A stretch of 64,000 nucleotides of DNA, taken from positions 558,001-622,000 of the forward strand of contig NC_015732.1 in the NCBI RefSeq assembly GCF_000219725.1. Reading direction: 5' to 3'. Each line of letters starts with the position of its first letter. The stretch's first letter is position 1. The notes under the pieces are model-generated. The model did no database searches and was not told the origin of the DNA. It saw only the letters and a program-made list of their open reading frames with translations. The translations under genes and the position numbers were made by a program. Positions 45,401 to 53,762 of the stretch are shown here, piece after piece. This DNA is from Gracilinema caldarium DSM 7334 (GTDB lineage Bacteria > Spirochaetota > Spirochaetia > Treponematales > Breznakiellaceae).

Positions 45401-46879
45401 GACCTCCGGGTGGTGAATAAAAAGACCGGCGAAAAAGTGCCAGTCCGAAATAATCCCCGGGTCAAGATACTGCTTTCCAATATGGGCAATGTGTCCACCA
45501 GTTTCATGGCGGCCATGCTCCGGGGCGTAGGCCTGAATTCAGAAGCCCTGCCGGTGGCAGACTTCAGGACCATCCAGGTTGCCCGCGCTCATGCTTCAGG
45601 GAAGGAATGTGTCCCCAGTCACCTGGTGCTCGGCAGTGCCCTCCGGTATTTTGCCTCTGAAAAGTATCGCAAAGACGAACTCTATCTCCTCTTTGTGCCT
45701 ATCACGACCGGTCCCTGCCGGACTGGCCAGTATTATGTGTATTACGAAAACCTTTTCCGGGACCTCAGGCTCGAAAACGTGGTGGTCTTTACCCTGTCGG
45801 CGGATAATTCCTACACCGAGTTGGGACCCGATTTTGCCAAGGATATGTGGAAGGGCCTTGTGGTTACGGACTACCTCAAGGATATCCAGACAGCTCTGAA
45901 AGCCACTGCGGCAGATCCCGAAAAGGCGGTACAGGATTTTGAGGAATCCTGGAAAAAGATGATGGATGTTATCGAAAAGAACCCCAAAAAGCTCTGGGTG
46001 GAACTGCGCCGTATCGCTGAAGATGTAAAGAAAATTCCCTTAAAGCGAAAGCTCTCTGAGTGTCCCAAGGTCCTGGTGGTGGGTGAAATCTATGTCCGCC
46101 GGGATGACTTTGCGGTCGGCGAGCTCATCGATCTCATGAGTGAACGGGGTATCGCGGTAAAGGTGTCCGGTATTGCAGAATGGATTCATTATCTCGACTT
46201 TGTACGCCGCTATGCCTTGAATAAACTCATTAAGCTGCAGCCACCGGCAACACGCTGGTTCTCCAAGCCTGCCCGGGACCTGGCCAAGCTCCGCATAGAA
46301 GAGTGGTGGAAGCATGCGGTGGAAAAAAAGGTCCTCTCTATTCTGGAACCCACCGGGCTTATTCCTGAAACACCCCATGATATGGATTTGATTATGCAGA
46401 ACACCCAGGAGCATTTTGTTAATCTGGAACTGAACTCTGAAATTGCCGTATCCTCCGGTGTGGCCGCTACGGCCATGCAGCACGGGTATTCAGGTATTGT
46501 GAATATTTCACCCTTTGCCTGCCTTATTGGCCGGGTAATCGAAGGCCTCTTTACCCCCTGGGCCCGGGATCGGAACTATCCTACTCTTTCAGTAGAAGTG
46601 GATGGCAACCTCCTGCCGCCGAACATCATCAATAAGCTCAATATCTTTATGGTCAATGTGCTCCGGTTCAAGGGTAACCAGGACCTGTCATCCCTGGTGG
46701 ACCAGGCTGGATCGGCAGGGGTCTCTGTTACTGGCCACATGGCCGCAGTGGAAACAGTAGAGTCCAGAAAAGCCATACAAGTTACACCCCTGTCAGTCCA
46801 AGGGGAAACTGAAGAGCCCGTAGCCGTAGGGGATGACCAGGGCTCAGGCTGTGCCGGCTGTTCCGGATGCGACCGGTAG
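42443..46879 (+). CDS. acyl-CoA dehydratase activase (BadF/BcrA x2, DUF2229, HgdB-like)
   Basis: This is a 1478-residue protein combining two ASKHA ATPase domains: LGINIGSTSLKMVLAE (~4) with SGSKCASGTGEFL (~113), and LGVDGGSTTTKACLVD (~300) with NEACSAGTGSFLEES (~425). The cysteines in the two CxxGTG motifs hold the [4Fe-4S] cluster of CompA/HgdC-type activators. A DUF2229 domain (YTIGIPRAFSVHTLYPLY, ~657) and a 2-hydroxyacyl-CoA dehydratase-like region follow. The tail ends CAGCSGC. Activators of this sort give an electron to a radical dehydratase or reductase; the target is not known and no dehydratase lies nearby. Confidence 0.92.
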   Translation: MRSLGINIGSTSLKMVLAENNIPLWTASLPHEGDFNAVVHKLLAEGRISEGTPALVTGNEGRFMFSVAGTLEPLCVEAALKALNLKPDAVVSMGGEDLVVYRMNEQGKIINNFSGSKCASGTGEFLKQQLGRMNMTLQDIDKVPDTAKVLSLSSRCSVFMKSDCTHRLNKREATKEDIVLSLSDVMAVKVIDFLKRAKIQSGKVVLVGGVTLNRHIIRFIKEKAPNIEFIIPPVAPVFEAFGAAVLAATEGSPLPQADKLLRSNTIRFGTLGNLNNWKDKVKFFEKSEGKVQPNRPYILGVDGGSTTTKACLVDMETDEIVASHYGRTHGDPVKALKECLKVIQDKVLADTGSKKVDIRLVSTTGSSREILGVFLETPGVYNEIIAHSVGTTYFDPTVETIFEIGGQDAKYVLLKNGVPIDYAMNEACSAGTGSFLEESAAGDLSIHSAKDIAPIALMADAPLKFGEHCSAFINSDIRKAVQQGASRENITAGIVCSIVSNYLNRVVGNRTIGGKIFLQGGVAKNQAVPLAFAMMLDKEILVPPSPELMGCFGVALLAKRKQAEGLLSEVRIDIDEILSREIGYDRVFTCKSCDNNCPIQVLKVNDHSYMFGGRCNKYTNMRKAVKDVPVFDYVAKRNELLFTEYAPKADTFVAKRNYTIGIPRAFSVHTLYPLYSWFFHELGIKTFLSDEVAHEGVARAESSYCFPAEIAHGAVQDCLNKGADYILLPHFRDMPSYEDDVHANFCPITQSLPYYIKKAFPDVDEKRLLPLVVSFKFGDKKALELFTTMTAQLGIGEAETKAAFEKALAKQREYFAAAKKLGQEALDEARRANRPVIAILGRPYNAFTAEANMGIPRKFTTRGYSVIPFDILPLDEEPNQFPNMYWYYGQQDMRAANMLKGEENVYVTWITNFSCAPDSFMLHYLKWIMGQKPFLVLELDSHSADAGIDTRVEAFLDIIDGYRAKKFEMEKERYDNGWKFEYGGGEDLRVVNKKTGEKVPVRNNPRVKILLSNMGNVSTSFMAAMLRGVGLNSEALPVADFRTIQVARAHASGKECVPSHLVLGSALRYFASEKYRKDELYLLFVPITTGPCRTGQYYVYYENLFRDLRLENVVVFTLSADNSYTELGPDFAKDMWKGLVVTDYLKDIQTALKATAADPEKAVQDFEESWKKMMDVIEKNPKKLWVELRRIAEDVKKIPLKRKLSECPKVLVVGEIYVRRDDFAVGELIDLMSERGIAVKVSGIAEWIHYLDFVRRYALNKLIKLQPPATRWFSKPARDLAKLRIEEWWKHAVEKKVLSILEPTGLIPETPHDMDLIMQNTQEHFVNLELNSEIAVSSGVAATAMQHGYSGIVNISPFACLIGRVIEGLFTPWARDRNYPTLSVEVDGNLLPPNIINKLNIFMVNVLRFKGNQDLSSLVDQAGSAGVSVTGHMAAVETVESRKAIQVTPLSVQGETEEPVAVGDDQGSGCAGCSGCDR

Positions 46880-46894
46880 TATAGGGCTAGGTTG

Positions 46895-47770
46895 ATGAAC
46901 CGCTCGGTGCGCTGGGCGCTGGTTCTTTCAGGGGGCGGCGCCAAGGGGTTTATGCATATAGGAGTCCTCAAGGCCCTTGAGGCCTGGGGCTACCCCAAAC
47001 CAAGCCTTGTTGTGGGCACTTCTATGGGGGCTATAGTGGGGGGCCTCTATGCCTGCGGATACTCCCCAGAAGAACTTGAGAACATTGCGGTTCATCAATT
47101 TGATATCCGTCGTTATTTGGATAGTTCCCGTTTCCATCTGTCCGGTCCCATGGGCCGGCTTATGGAAACGGGGCAGATGATCAGCCGATTTGCTACAAGG
47201 CCCGGCATCGATTCAGGAAACCGAATCCTGGCCTTTCTTGAAGAATTAACCCAAGGCAAAACTATAGAAAGTCTTTCCATTCCGTTTCGATGCAATGCGG
47301 TGGACCTGATAACCGGCAACGAGGTTGTTTTCTCGTCCGGTTCTCTAGCCAGGGCGATGCGGGCATCTATGGCCTTTCCTGCCTTTTTTGATCCGCTGAT
47401 TGAAGGATCGCAATATCTGGTTGATGGCGGCCTCGTGAATAATCTACCTGTCCATATTGCCAGGGGGCTCGGGTATTCCCGGGTTCTTGCGGTGGATGTA
47501 GGTGCCTTTCTGCTTGCCCAACGTAGTACCCTCAGAACCGGTCCTCAGGTGGTATACCGGGCTCTTGAGGTTGCCATTTCCCATATTCAGCGGGGCGATG
47601 CGGACCGGGCGACCCTGACGTTATACCCAGAAGATGCTGCAACCCCTTTTGATTTTTCCCGGGCAAAACATCTTATAACGGTTGGGGAACAATATACATT
47701 AGCACATCTGCAAGATATACAAAACTTTTTCAGAAACCATATTTTTTCTCATCTGTGGCGTCATCGTTAA
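46895..47770 (+). CDS. patatin-like phospholipase family protein
   Basis: This is a 291-residue RssA/YchK-like protein. ATG 46895 is preferred over TTG 46892. The oxyanion hole LSGGGAKGFMHIGVL (~10-24), the nucleophile serine in GTSMGAIVGG (~43-52) and the catalytic aspartate in LVDGGLVNNLPV (~178) form the Ser-Asp dyad of patatins. No signal peptide is visible, so it probably acts on membrane lipids from the cytoplasm. It follows the activase by 15 nt and may share its mRNA. A terminator follows. Confidence 0.92.
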   Translation: MNRSVRWALVLSGGGAKGFMHIGVLKALEAWGYPKPSLVVGTSMGAIVGGLYACGYSPEELENIAVHQFDIRRYLDSSRFHLSGPMGRLMETGQMISRFATRPGIDSGNRILAFLEELTQGKTIESLSIPFRCNAVDLITGNEVVFSSGSLARAMRASMAFPAFFDPLIEGSQYLVDGGLVNNLPVHIARGLGYSRVLAVDVGAFLLAQRSTLRTGPQVVYRALEVAISHIQRGDADRATLTLYPEDAATPFDFSRAKHLITVGEQYTLAHLQDIQNFFRNHIFSHLWRHR

Positions 47771-47785
47771 CACCGGAACATGAAT

Positions 47786-47823
47786 AGAGGTCTATAGGCT
47801 GATTCATAGCCTCTTCTATTTTT
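47786..47823 (+). terminator. rho-independent terminator after the patatin gene
   Basis: AGAGG (47786-47790) and CTAT (47792-47795) pair with ATAG (47806-47809) and CCTCT (47810-47814), with one bulged T and a 10-base loop. A T-rich stretch ends at 47823. Confidence 0.7.
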
Positions 47824-47835
47824 GATAAAAATAGA

Positions 47836-47841
47836 TATAAT
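47836..47841 (+). promoter_or_regulatory. -10 box before the serine acetyltransferase gene
   Basis: A perfect TATAAT lies 25 nt before GTG 47866. A matching -35 at 17 bases is not clear (TTCTAT at 47814-47819 is the closest, 16 bases away). Confidence 0.45.
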
Positions 47842-47865
47842 GTAGATAATAAGGGGTAAACCTCT

Positions 47866-48753
47866 GTGGAACGATTATCAGAAAGTGTGAGCGCGCTAGT
47901 TTCATCCTATGAAGATTTTGGTCTTATTAATCACTGTAATGGCCCCAATCTTCCCAGCCGTGAAAGTATAGAAGATATTCTCGCTGACCTTGATGCTATC
48001 ATTTTCCCCGGTTTCAGAGAGAGTGAACTGCCTGACCAGGAAAGTCTTCAGCTTACCACCGCCGAACGGGTCTTTCGGACCGCAAGAAAATTGAGCAATG
48101 AAATCGAAAAAAGTCTTTCCTTTTCTTGCAGGACTAACCATTTTTCCTGTGAAGGTATTGGCTGCAGGACCATGGCCGAAATGATTGTGGAAGATTTTTT
48201 TACACAGCTTCCTGAAATCCGGCGAGTTCTCAGCCTCGATGTTGCTGCTGCATACCGGGGTGATCCGGCAGCAAAGAGCATTGAGGAAGTCATTGTTGCT
48301 TATCCAGGCCTCCAGGCAATAGCGGTGCACCGTTTAGCCCATTATTTCTGGGTGCGAGAGGTACCACTGATTCCACGAATGATGAGTGAGATTATTCATG
48401 GTCGTACCGGAATCGATATTCACCCGGGAGCAACGATTGGTGAATCCTTTTTTATCGATCACGGCACGGGGGTTGTTATAGGGGAAACCACAGTAATCGG
48501 CAAAAATGTGAAGATATATCAGGGAGTTACCCTGGGTGCTCTTTCAGTCAAAAAAGATGAAGCCGATACCAAGCGGCACCCCACCATAGAAGATGATGTA
48601 ACGATTTATTCCGGGGCCACAATTTTAGGCGGCAAAACGGTTATTGGCCGGGGTTCTGTTATTGGCGGCAATGTGTGGGTTACCGAATCGGTACCCCCGG
48701 ATACCCTGGTGTATGTAAAGACCGGGGAACATATTTTACGGCCTAAACAATAG
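47866..48753 (+). CDS. cysE: serine O-acetyltransferase (EpsC/SatA type)
   Basis: This is a 295-residue protein from GTG 47866, with AAGGGG at 47850-47855. The C-terminal left-handed beta-helix is clear: [66 protein letters not shown] and [16 protein letters not shown], with the conserved catalytic His in the HGTG segment. The N-terminal domain (~130 residues) is longer than in E. coli CysE and matches the EpsC subgroup common in anaerobes. It makes O-acetylserine for cysteine synthesis. No cysteine synthase gene is adjacent. Confidence 0.93.
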   Translation: MERLSESVSALVSSYEDFGLINHCNGPNLPSRESIEDILADLDAIIFPGFRESELPDQESLQLTTAERVFRTARKLSNEIEKSLSFSCRTNHFSCEGIGCRTMAEMIVEDFFTQLPEIRRVLSLDVAAAYRGDPAAKSIEEVIVAYPGLQAIAVHRLAHYFWVREVPLIPRMMSEIIHGRTGIDIHPGATIGESFFIDHGTGVVIGETTVIGKNVKIYQGVTLGALSVKKDEADTKRHPTIEDDVTIYSGATILGGKTVIGRGSVIGGNVWVTESVPPDTLVYVKTGEHILRPKQ

Positions 48754-48767
48754 TAGAAAATAGGTAA

Positions 48768-48793
48768 CTTCTAAAAAAATCGATTTTTAGAAG
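48768..48793. terminator. hairpin between convergent genes
   Basis: CTTCTAAAAA (48768-48777) pairs with TTTTTAGAAG (48784-48793), and the centre AAATCGATTT can extend it. It lies between the serine acetyltransferase gene and the convergent DUF1113-type gene. The A/T-rich stem could act in either direction; no external T run is present. Confidence 0.4.
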
Positions 48794-48860
48794 CCTTCAG
48801 TAATGAATGTACTACTTCGTTTTTCGATGTTTTGCTGGTGAATTCTAGTAGAATCCCAAC

Positions 48861-49628
48861 TTATTTCCCCATTCTTTTTTCTAGCTGTTCTTTAATCCAT
48901 TCAGGGAATACGGCGAACCGGGCCTGGAGCTCTTTTTGGAGAACCGGGAAAGCCCTTATGGGTTTTAATAAGCGTTTAAGTTCCAGTGGTAATTTTTGCT
49001 TCAGACCTTCTGCAGTTCCAAGGGCTTTGGGAATTAAATCGAAACTGGTGACGAATTTTTCTCCTGATTCAAGCAGTTTTTGTAAATCGACAATCACCGC
49101 TTTAAAGTTAAATACTGCTCTGATCGAATGGAATGTATCAATTATGAAATACATCAACATTGCCCCTGTTAAAAAATGGGTAAGGTAGGGCCCTAATTCA
49201 GCAATTTTAATAAACACCAAGGGTTCCAGAATACGGTTTGTAAAAAGTACAAGAAAAGTCCAAAAAATAGAAAACTTAAGACAAATGCGACCCTGAAAAT
49301 TCAAAAATTCATGGTTATAATCCCAGAGGGTTAACCCAAAGTAGCTTTCCAAAATAACTGCGGAGAAATATTCTAAAACTGTAGGAGACAACAAAAGGAT
49401 AACCCAAAATAAAAACGGTGGAAGATTAGCTAAAAAGCGCCCTATAAAGGCAATGATCAAAGCTCCAAATCCGTATATCGGTACAAAAGGACCAGAAAGA
49501 AAACCCGCATTAACGAACCGTTTTTCTATTATAGATCGATAGGTCGACTCAAGGATCCAGCCTAAAAAGGCAGAAAAACAAAAATAGAGAAAGTATTGTA
49601 GTAATTCGTTTGGCAGGGCTTTATACAT
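48861..49628 (-). CDS. putative ABC transporter permease-like membrane protein (PF06541 type)
   Basis: This is a 255-residue protein with five or six membrane segments in the first ~190 residues and a basic cytoplasmic tail. The start YFLYFCFSAFLGWILESTYRSI, then KRFVNAGFLSGPFVPIYGFGALI, is the hallmark of the PF06541 (CmpB-like) family. Members are annotated as ABC transporter permeases with weak evidence; no ATPase partner is near. A GGAGAG ribosome site precedes the ATG at 49628. Confidence 0.82.
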   Translation of the reverse strand: MYKALPNELLQYFLYFCFSAFLGWILESTYRSIIEKRFVNAGFLSGPFVPIYGFGALIIAFIGRFLANLPPFLFWVILLLSPTVLEYFSAVILESYFGLTLWDYNHEFLNFQGRICLKFSIFWTFLVLFTNRILEPLVFIKIAELGPYLTHFLTGAMLMYFIIDTFHSIRAVFNFKAVIVDLQKLLESGEKFVTSFDLIPKALGTAEGLKQKLPLELKRLLKPIRAFPVLQKELQARFAVFPEWIKEQLEKRMGK

Positions 49629-49791
49629 GTTCTGCTCTCCTATTAAAAGTCAACGGTTGATTATATAGACTTACCAAGGTTAAGCGGAAACGAATATAGC
49701 CGCTTGCAGATAGAATACAATATAATCATAATCTAGAGACTTTCAAAATATATACTTTTTTGAAAGATATTCAAACGAAACAGGATTCTAT

Positions 49792-50697
49792 ATGGCAGAA
49801 AAATCAGCCTTTGTAGCCGTTGTTGGCCGGCCCTCCGCCGGAAAATCTACCCTTATTAACACCCTCTGTGGTCAGAAGGTCTCTATCGTCAGCCTGGTTC
49901 CACAGACCACCCGAAATACGATTCGGGGTATTGTGACCCGGGAAGAGGGCCAGCTGGTGTTTGTAGATACCCCCGGGCGGCATATCTCTGAAAAAAAACT
50001 GAACCGTAAGCTGGTTGAGTTATCCGACCGGGCTCTGGAAGAATCGGAGCTGACCCTGTACCTCATCGATGCATCCCGGCTGGTGGGGAAAGAAGAGGAA
50101 GAACTTGCTCGGGCAGTACAATACAGCCGAGCCTATCCGGATCGAACCGTTATAGCCCTGAATAAAATTGATGATAAACGGGCCGATACGGCCGCTGTGT
50201 ACGCTTTTTTACAGGAAAAACTTCCTGGTATTCCCAGGGAACGGCAATGTGAATTATCTGCTAAAAATGGTACCGGGGTAGAAGAGCTCTTGCGTCTGCT
50301 CTTTTCCCTTGCCCCCGAAGGCCCCCGGCTCTACCCGGAAGATACCTATACCGACCAGGATGTTCAGTTCCGGATTGCCGAAATTATCCGGGAAAAGGCC
50401 ATCAATAATTTACGGGAAGAACTGCCCCATTCAATCTATGTGGAAGTGGCTGATACGGAGCTGCGGGACGAGGGGCGCCGCCTCTGGGTTCGCGCTTTTA
50501 TTCTCGTAGAGCGGGAATCCCAGAAGGGTATTGTGGTTGGTAAGGGCGGCGAGATGATAAAAACAATTCGGCAGAGTGCTCAAAAGGATCTGCACCGGAT
50601 ATTTGACTGGAAGGTGGAACTGGACCTCAGGGTCAAAGTTGCCTCGGACTGGCGGCAGAACGATACGGTGCTCCGCCGCCTTATCGATCGATCGTAA
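49792..50697 (+). CDS. era: GTPase Era
   Basis: This is a 301-residue Era. It has G1 GRPSAGKSTLINTLCG (~12-27), switch I TTRNTIRGI (~39), G3 DTPGRH (~59-64), G4 NKIDD (~122) and a C-terminal KH domain with VGKGGEMIKTIRQSAQKDL (~247-265). It binds the 3' end of 16S rRNA and checks small-subunit maturation. A TATAAT box (49721-49726) lies upstream without a clear -35. It converges on thrH with a 4-nt gap. Confidence 0.97.
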   Translation: MAEKSAFVAVVGRPSAGKSTLINTLCGQKVSIVSLVPQTTRNTIRGIVTREEGQLVFVDTPGRHISEKKLNRKLVELSDRALEESELTLYLIDASRLVGKEEEELARAVQYSRAYPDRTVIALNKIDDKRADTAAVYAFLQEKLPGIPRERQCELSAKNGTGVEELLRLLFSLAPEGPRLYPEDTYTDQDVQFRIAEIIREKAINNLREELPHSIYVEVADTELRDEGRRLWVRAFILVERESQKGIVVGKGGEMIKTIRQSAQKDLHRIFDWKVELDLRVKVASDWRQNDTVLRRLIDRS

Positions 50698-50701
50698 GTT
50701 G

Positions 50702-51322
50702 TTAGCGTACTTCAGCGGGCTTCTTGAGGAACCGTTCAATTCTGTCTAACAGGTCCTGATAGTCATCCATGCAATCCAGGTCAGCACAGCCTGAACGGAT
50801 CCCTGCAGGTGCCCTGAAGAGGCAGCCCTCATCGGCTTCCCGGATCATGGCCAGGTCGTTATAGGAATCTCCTGCAGCAAAGACTTCCATATTGATGGAT
50901 TTAAGGGCCTGCACCGCATGCATCTTGCCCTCTTTCTGCCTCAGCCGGTAGTCCGTAACGGTGCCATCCTCGGTGATGACCAGGTTGTTGCAGAAAAGGG
51001 TAGGGTAATCCAGCTTAGCCATGAGAGGACGGGCAAATTCTTCAAAAGTGTCCGAAAGGATAATAACCTGAGTTTTTGAACGGAGCTTGTGGAGGAAGTT
51101 CCAGGCCCCGTCCAGGGGTTCCATGGTATTGATAACCGCCTGAATGTCCCGGATTTTGAGTCCCCGCTCTTTGAGTAGGGCGATACGGAATTTCATCAAT
51201 TTATCGTAATCCGGTTCATCCCTTGTGGTTCTTCGGAGTTCCGGAATGCCTGAGGCTTCCGCAAAGGCAATCCAGATTTCTGGGACGAGAACCCCTTCCA
51301 GATCTAGACAGACTATTTTCAC
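50702..51322 (-). CDS. thrH: ThrH-type phosphoserine phosphatase/homoserine phosphotransferase
   Basis: This is a 206-residue HAD enzyme from GTG 51322, with AAGGAG upstream. A longer frame to 51454 overlaps serS and is rejected. It opens VKIVCLDLEGVLVPEIWIAFAE, the ThrH signature with the Asp nucleophile in D-L-E-G-V, then LSDTFEEFARPLMAKLDYPTLFCN (~107) and AAGDSYNDLAMI (~155). In Pseudomonas ThrH dephosphorylates phosphoserine and moves phosphate to homoserine. It follows serS by 10 nt on the same strand, linking serine supply with seryl-tRNA synthesis. Confidence 0.93.
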   Translation of the reverse strand: MKIVCLDLEGVLVPEIWIAFAEASGIPELRRTTRDEPDYDKLMKFRIALLKERGLKIRDIQAVINTMEPLDGAWNFLHKLRSKTQVIILSDTFEEFARPLMAKLDYPTLFCNNLVITEDGTVTDYRLRQKEGKMHAVQALKSINMEVFAAGDSYNDLAMIREADEGCLFRAPAGIRSGCADLDCMDDYQDLLDRIERFLKKPAEVR

Positions 51323-51332
51323 CGCCTGCTCC

Positions 51333-52610
51333 TTACTGTTTTTTCTTGATGACTTCGAAGCCGCAATAGGGGACCAGGGCTTTGGGTAGGCGAACAGACC
51401 CGTCAGCCTGCTGGAAATTCTCGAGAATTGCGATAATGCCCCGGCTGATGGCAATGGCGGTGCCGTTTAGCATGTGCACATATTTATTTTTACCGTCTTC
51501 CTCTTTGTATTTTATGTTGAGCCGCCGGGCCTGGTAATCGGTACAGTTAGAGGTAGAAGTTACTTCTCCCCATTCGCCGCCATTCCGACCAGGCATCCAG
51601 GCTTCCAGGTCCCACTTGCGGTACGCTGGGGCTCCCAGGTCACCGGTACAGGTGTCCACTACCCGGAAGGGAATTTCGAGGCCTGCGAAAATTTCCTCTT
51701 CTATAGAACGCAGTTCTTCGTGGAGGGCGTCCGATTCTTCGGGGAGACAGTAGGCGAACATCTCGACCTTGGTAAACTGGTGAACCCGGTACAGCCCTTT
51801 GGAAAACTGACCCGCGGCACCAGCTTCCCGTCTGAAACAGTGGGAAAGTCCGGCCATCCTGAGGGGGAGCTTATCCTTACTGAGAATGGTACCCGAATAG
51901 TAGCCCCCCAGGGTAATTTCGGCGGTGCCTACAAGGCAGGTCCCTTCGCCTTCTACGGTGTAAACATTGGATTCAGCCCCCCGGGGATTAAAACCGATAC
52001 CTTCAAGGATTTCTTCCTTGGCAAGGTCCGGGGTGATAAAGGGGGTAAAACCTTTTTTCTGCAGAATATCCAGGGCATAGCGGATCAGGCCCAGCTCAAG
52101 GAAGACCCCTTCATTCTTAAGATAATAGAATTTGGTGCCCGTAACCTTGGTGGCGGAATCAAAATCGATGATATCCAGTTCCTGCCCCAGCTGAACATGG
52201 TCTTTGGGTTCGAAATTAAAGGTTGTGGGATTTCCCACCCGTTTAACTTCCAGGTTATCCTTATCTTCTTTGCCGATGGGTGCCGATGGATGGGCCATGT
52301 TGGGAATTCGGCGGCCTTCTGTATCCAGTTCCTTTTCTACCTGTTCCAGTTCTGCTTCGGCAGCGGCGATATCTTCTTTAAGTTTTTTGCCCTCTTCAAT
52401 AAGCCGGTTCCGGGTATCTGCATCGAGCTTACCCTTCATGGCCTGAGCATTGGTATTCCGTTGTTGCTGAAGATTCTGAAGCTGGGTCACCAGCTCGTTC
52501 CGTGTATCAAAAAGCATGGCCACCTTGTCGGCGTCTGCTTTCATATTACGGTTCCGGATGTTTTCCTTCACCGCTTCCAGGTTGTCCTTAATGAATCGAT
52601 AATCTAACAT
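51333..52610 (-). CDS. serS: serine--tRNA ligase
   Basis: This is a 425-residue class II synthetase. The N-terminal ~110 residues are the tRNA-binding coiled coil (MLDYRFIKDNLEAVKENIRN..., then acidic heptads). The core has VKRVGNPTTFNFEPKDHVQLG, GTAEITLGGYYSG (~228), the motif 2 segment HCFRREAGAAGQFSKGLYRVHQF (~257), and TSTSNCTDYQARRLNIKY with the motif 3 Arg region LNGTAIAISRGIIAILENFQ. Length and order are standard. It is expressed with thrH downstream. Confidence 0.98.
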   Translation of the reverse strand: MLDYRFIKDNLEAVKENIRNRNMKADADKVAMLFDTRNELVTQLQNLQQQRNTNAQAMKGKLDADTRNRLIEEGKKLKEDIAAAEAELEQVEKELDTEGRRIPNMAHPSAPIGKEDKDNLEVKRVGNPTTFNFEPKDHVQLGQELDIIDFDSATKVTGTKFYYLKNEGVFLELGLIRYALDILQKKGFTPFITPDLAKEEILEGIGFNPRGAESNVYTVEGEGTCLVGTAEITLGGYYSGTILSKDKLPLRMAGLSHCFRREAGAAGQFSKGLYRVHQFTKVEMFAYCLPEESDALHEELRSIEEEIFAGLEIPFRVVDTCTGDLGAPAYRKWDLEAWMPGRNGGEWGEVTSTSNCTDYQARRLNIKYKEEDGKNKYVHMLNGTAIAISRGIIAILENFQQADGSVRLPKALVPYCGFEVIKKKQ

Positions 52611-52702
52611 AATACGTTTATAGTAGTGATTGGAGGTCGTAACGGCAAGGGGGCATCACAAATATGAAGGTGTATATGCTGTTATTCCCGAAGCTGTATA
52701 CC

Positions 52703-53572
52703 CTATTCCCCATATACATCCAGTTCACCGGTACTGTACGGCCATGAAGTCCTCTCCCCCTCTGCTCTTATCAGGAGTTCCCCAGAGGAGGAAACCCCTT
52801 CCAATATACCTGTGACTTCGACCGGCGCATCGGCGGAGCCTGCAAGAAACCGTATCATCTCTCCCCGTTTGTAGAGCCGTTGTTCCAGTTCTGTCAGCCA
52901 CGAAGCGGTGTCATTTAAAAAGGCCCAGATATATTTAAGCAGGTTGATGAGCAAACGATAGCGGTCGATATCTTGTTTGTTTGTTTCGGCAGCCCCCAGG
53001 GCCTGGAAAATCGAGATGGACCGATGTCTTAGCTCGGGCGGAAAATCCTGCTGTAAAAGATTGATGCCCATCCCCGCGTAGACCCAGGGGCTTGTTCCTT
53101 CGCAGAGAATACCGCAGACCTTTTTCCCATCGATAAGGACGTCATTGGGCCACTTGAGCCGGGTCCGGCTTCTGAGCTGGGGCCAAAGCGCTTCCAGTGT
53201 GAGGGCTACTGCCACACCAAGCCGCAGGGGCAGGGCCGCCGGAATATCCTGTATCTTCGGGTAATAGAGGATGAGGGTGCAGAGGAGACTCTCCCCCGGC
53301 GCCGCATGCCAGGTCCTGCCGGCGGCCCTGCCCCGGCCTGCCTGCTGGTAATCGGCTACAATCACCGAACCGTGAATGCCTATGCCAGCGGGTGGGTAGG
53401 GGCTATGGACAGCAGGGGCGGAATGATCCGTAACAGGTTCTGCTGCCAGGATGGGGGCCGTGCTTATGGTAGCGTCCGTAAGCCGGCGGGCCTCGTCCAT
53501 GGTGCTTGTCGTTTCATCAATATGATAGATCGGTGTTCCGAAGGGGTTTTCCAGAGGGATCTGTTGCAGCAT
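52703..53572 (-). CDS. birA: biotin--[acetyl-CoA-carboxylase] ligase
   Basis: This is a 289-residue monofunctional BirA, lacking the N-terminal DNA-binding domain. It has YHIDETTSTMDEARR (~16), the biotinyl-AMP loop GRGRAAGRTWHAAPGESLL (~78-96; GRGR..GR..W), RLKWPNDVLIDGKKVCGIL (~143-161, catalytic Lys) and GMGINLLQQDFPPELR (~172). A ~30-residue Ala/Pro-rich insertion sits at 40-70. It joins biotin to carboxyl carrier proteins. Its upstream region (53573-53762) carries the first copy of the 29-bp repeat. Confidence 0.93.
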   Translation of the reverse strand: MLQQIPLENPFGTPIYHIDETTSTMDEARRLTDATISTAPILAAEPVTDHSAPAVHSPYPPAGIGIHGSVIVADYQQAGRGRAAGRTWHAAPGESLLCTLILYYPKIQDIPAALPLRLGVAVALTLEALWPQLRSRTRLKWPNDVLIDGKKVCGILCEGTSPWVYAGMGINLLQQDFPPELRHRSISIFQALGAAETNKQDIDRYRLLINLLKYIWAFLNDTASWLTELEQRLYKRGEMIRFLAGSADAPVEVTGILEGVSSSGELLIRAEGERTSWPYSTGELDVYGE

Positions 53573-53671
53573 GGGGTGTTTCTTCCTTTTCGCAGCATAT
53601 TAGAAAATCGCCGCTTGTATGTAAAGGGCCCCTTTATTTGCAGCGGCAGGCCCCCCCAGAAGCGGTATCAA

Positions 53672-53700
53672 AACCAGCCCAGGCTCCGGACGCCCCTTTC
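53672..53700 (+). repeat. 29-bp direct repeat, copy A (before the vapBC-like module)
   Basis: These 29 bases recur at 54418-54446 with a single mismatch. They flank the TA module inserted between birA and smc. Confidence 0.92.
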
Positions 53701-53701
53701 A

Positions 53702-53730
53702 TTGGCAAAAACTAAGAAATGCACTATATT
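53702..53730 (+). promoter_or_regulatory. promoter of the vapBC-like module
   Basis: TTGGCA (53702-53707), a 17-base spacer and TATATT (53725-53730). AGGAGG (53751-53756) then lies 6 nt before ATG 53763. Confidence 0.7.
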
Positions 53731-53762
53731 TTGAAGAGAACTGGTTCAGAAGGAGGCTTATC

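Noticed and set aside
51323-51454. Longer N-terminus of ThrH
   Set aside because: It would overlap serS; GTG 51322 has a good AAGGAG and gives the exact ThrH family start.
51474-52607. 377-codon open frame on the plus strand opposite serS
   Set aside because: It is antisense to a clear serS and its residue make-up mirrors codon bias of the real gene.
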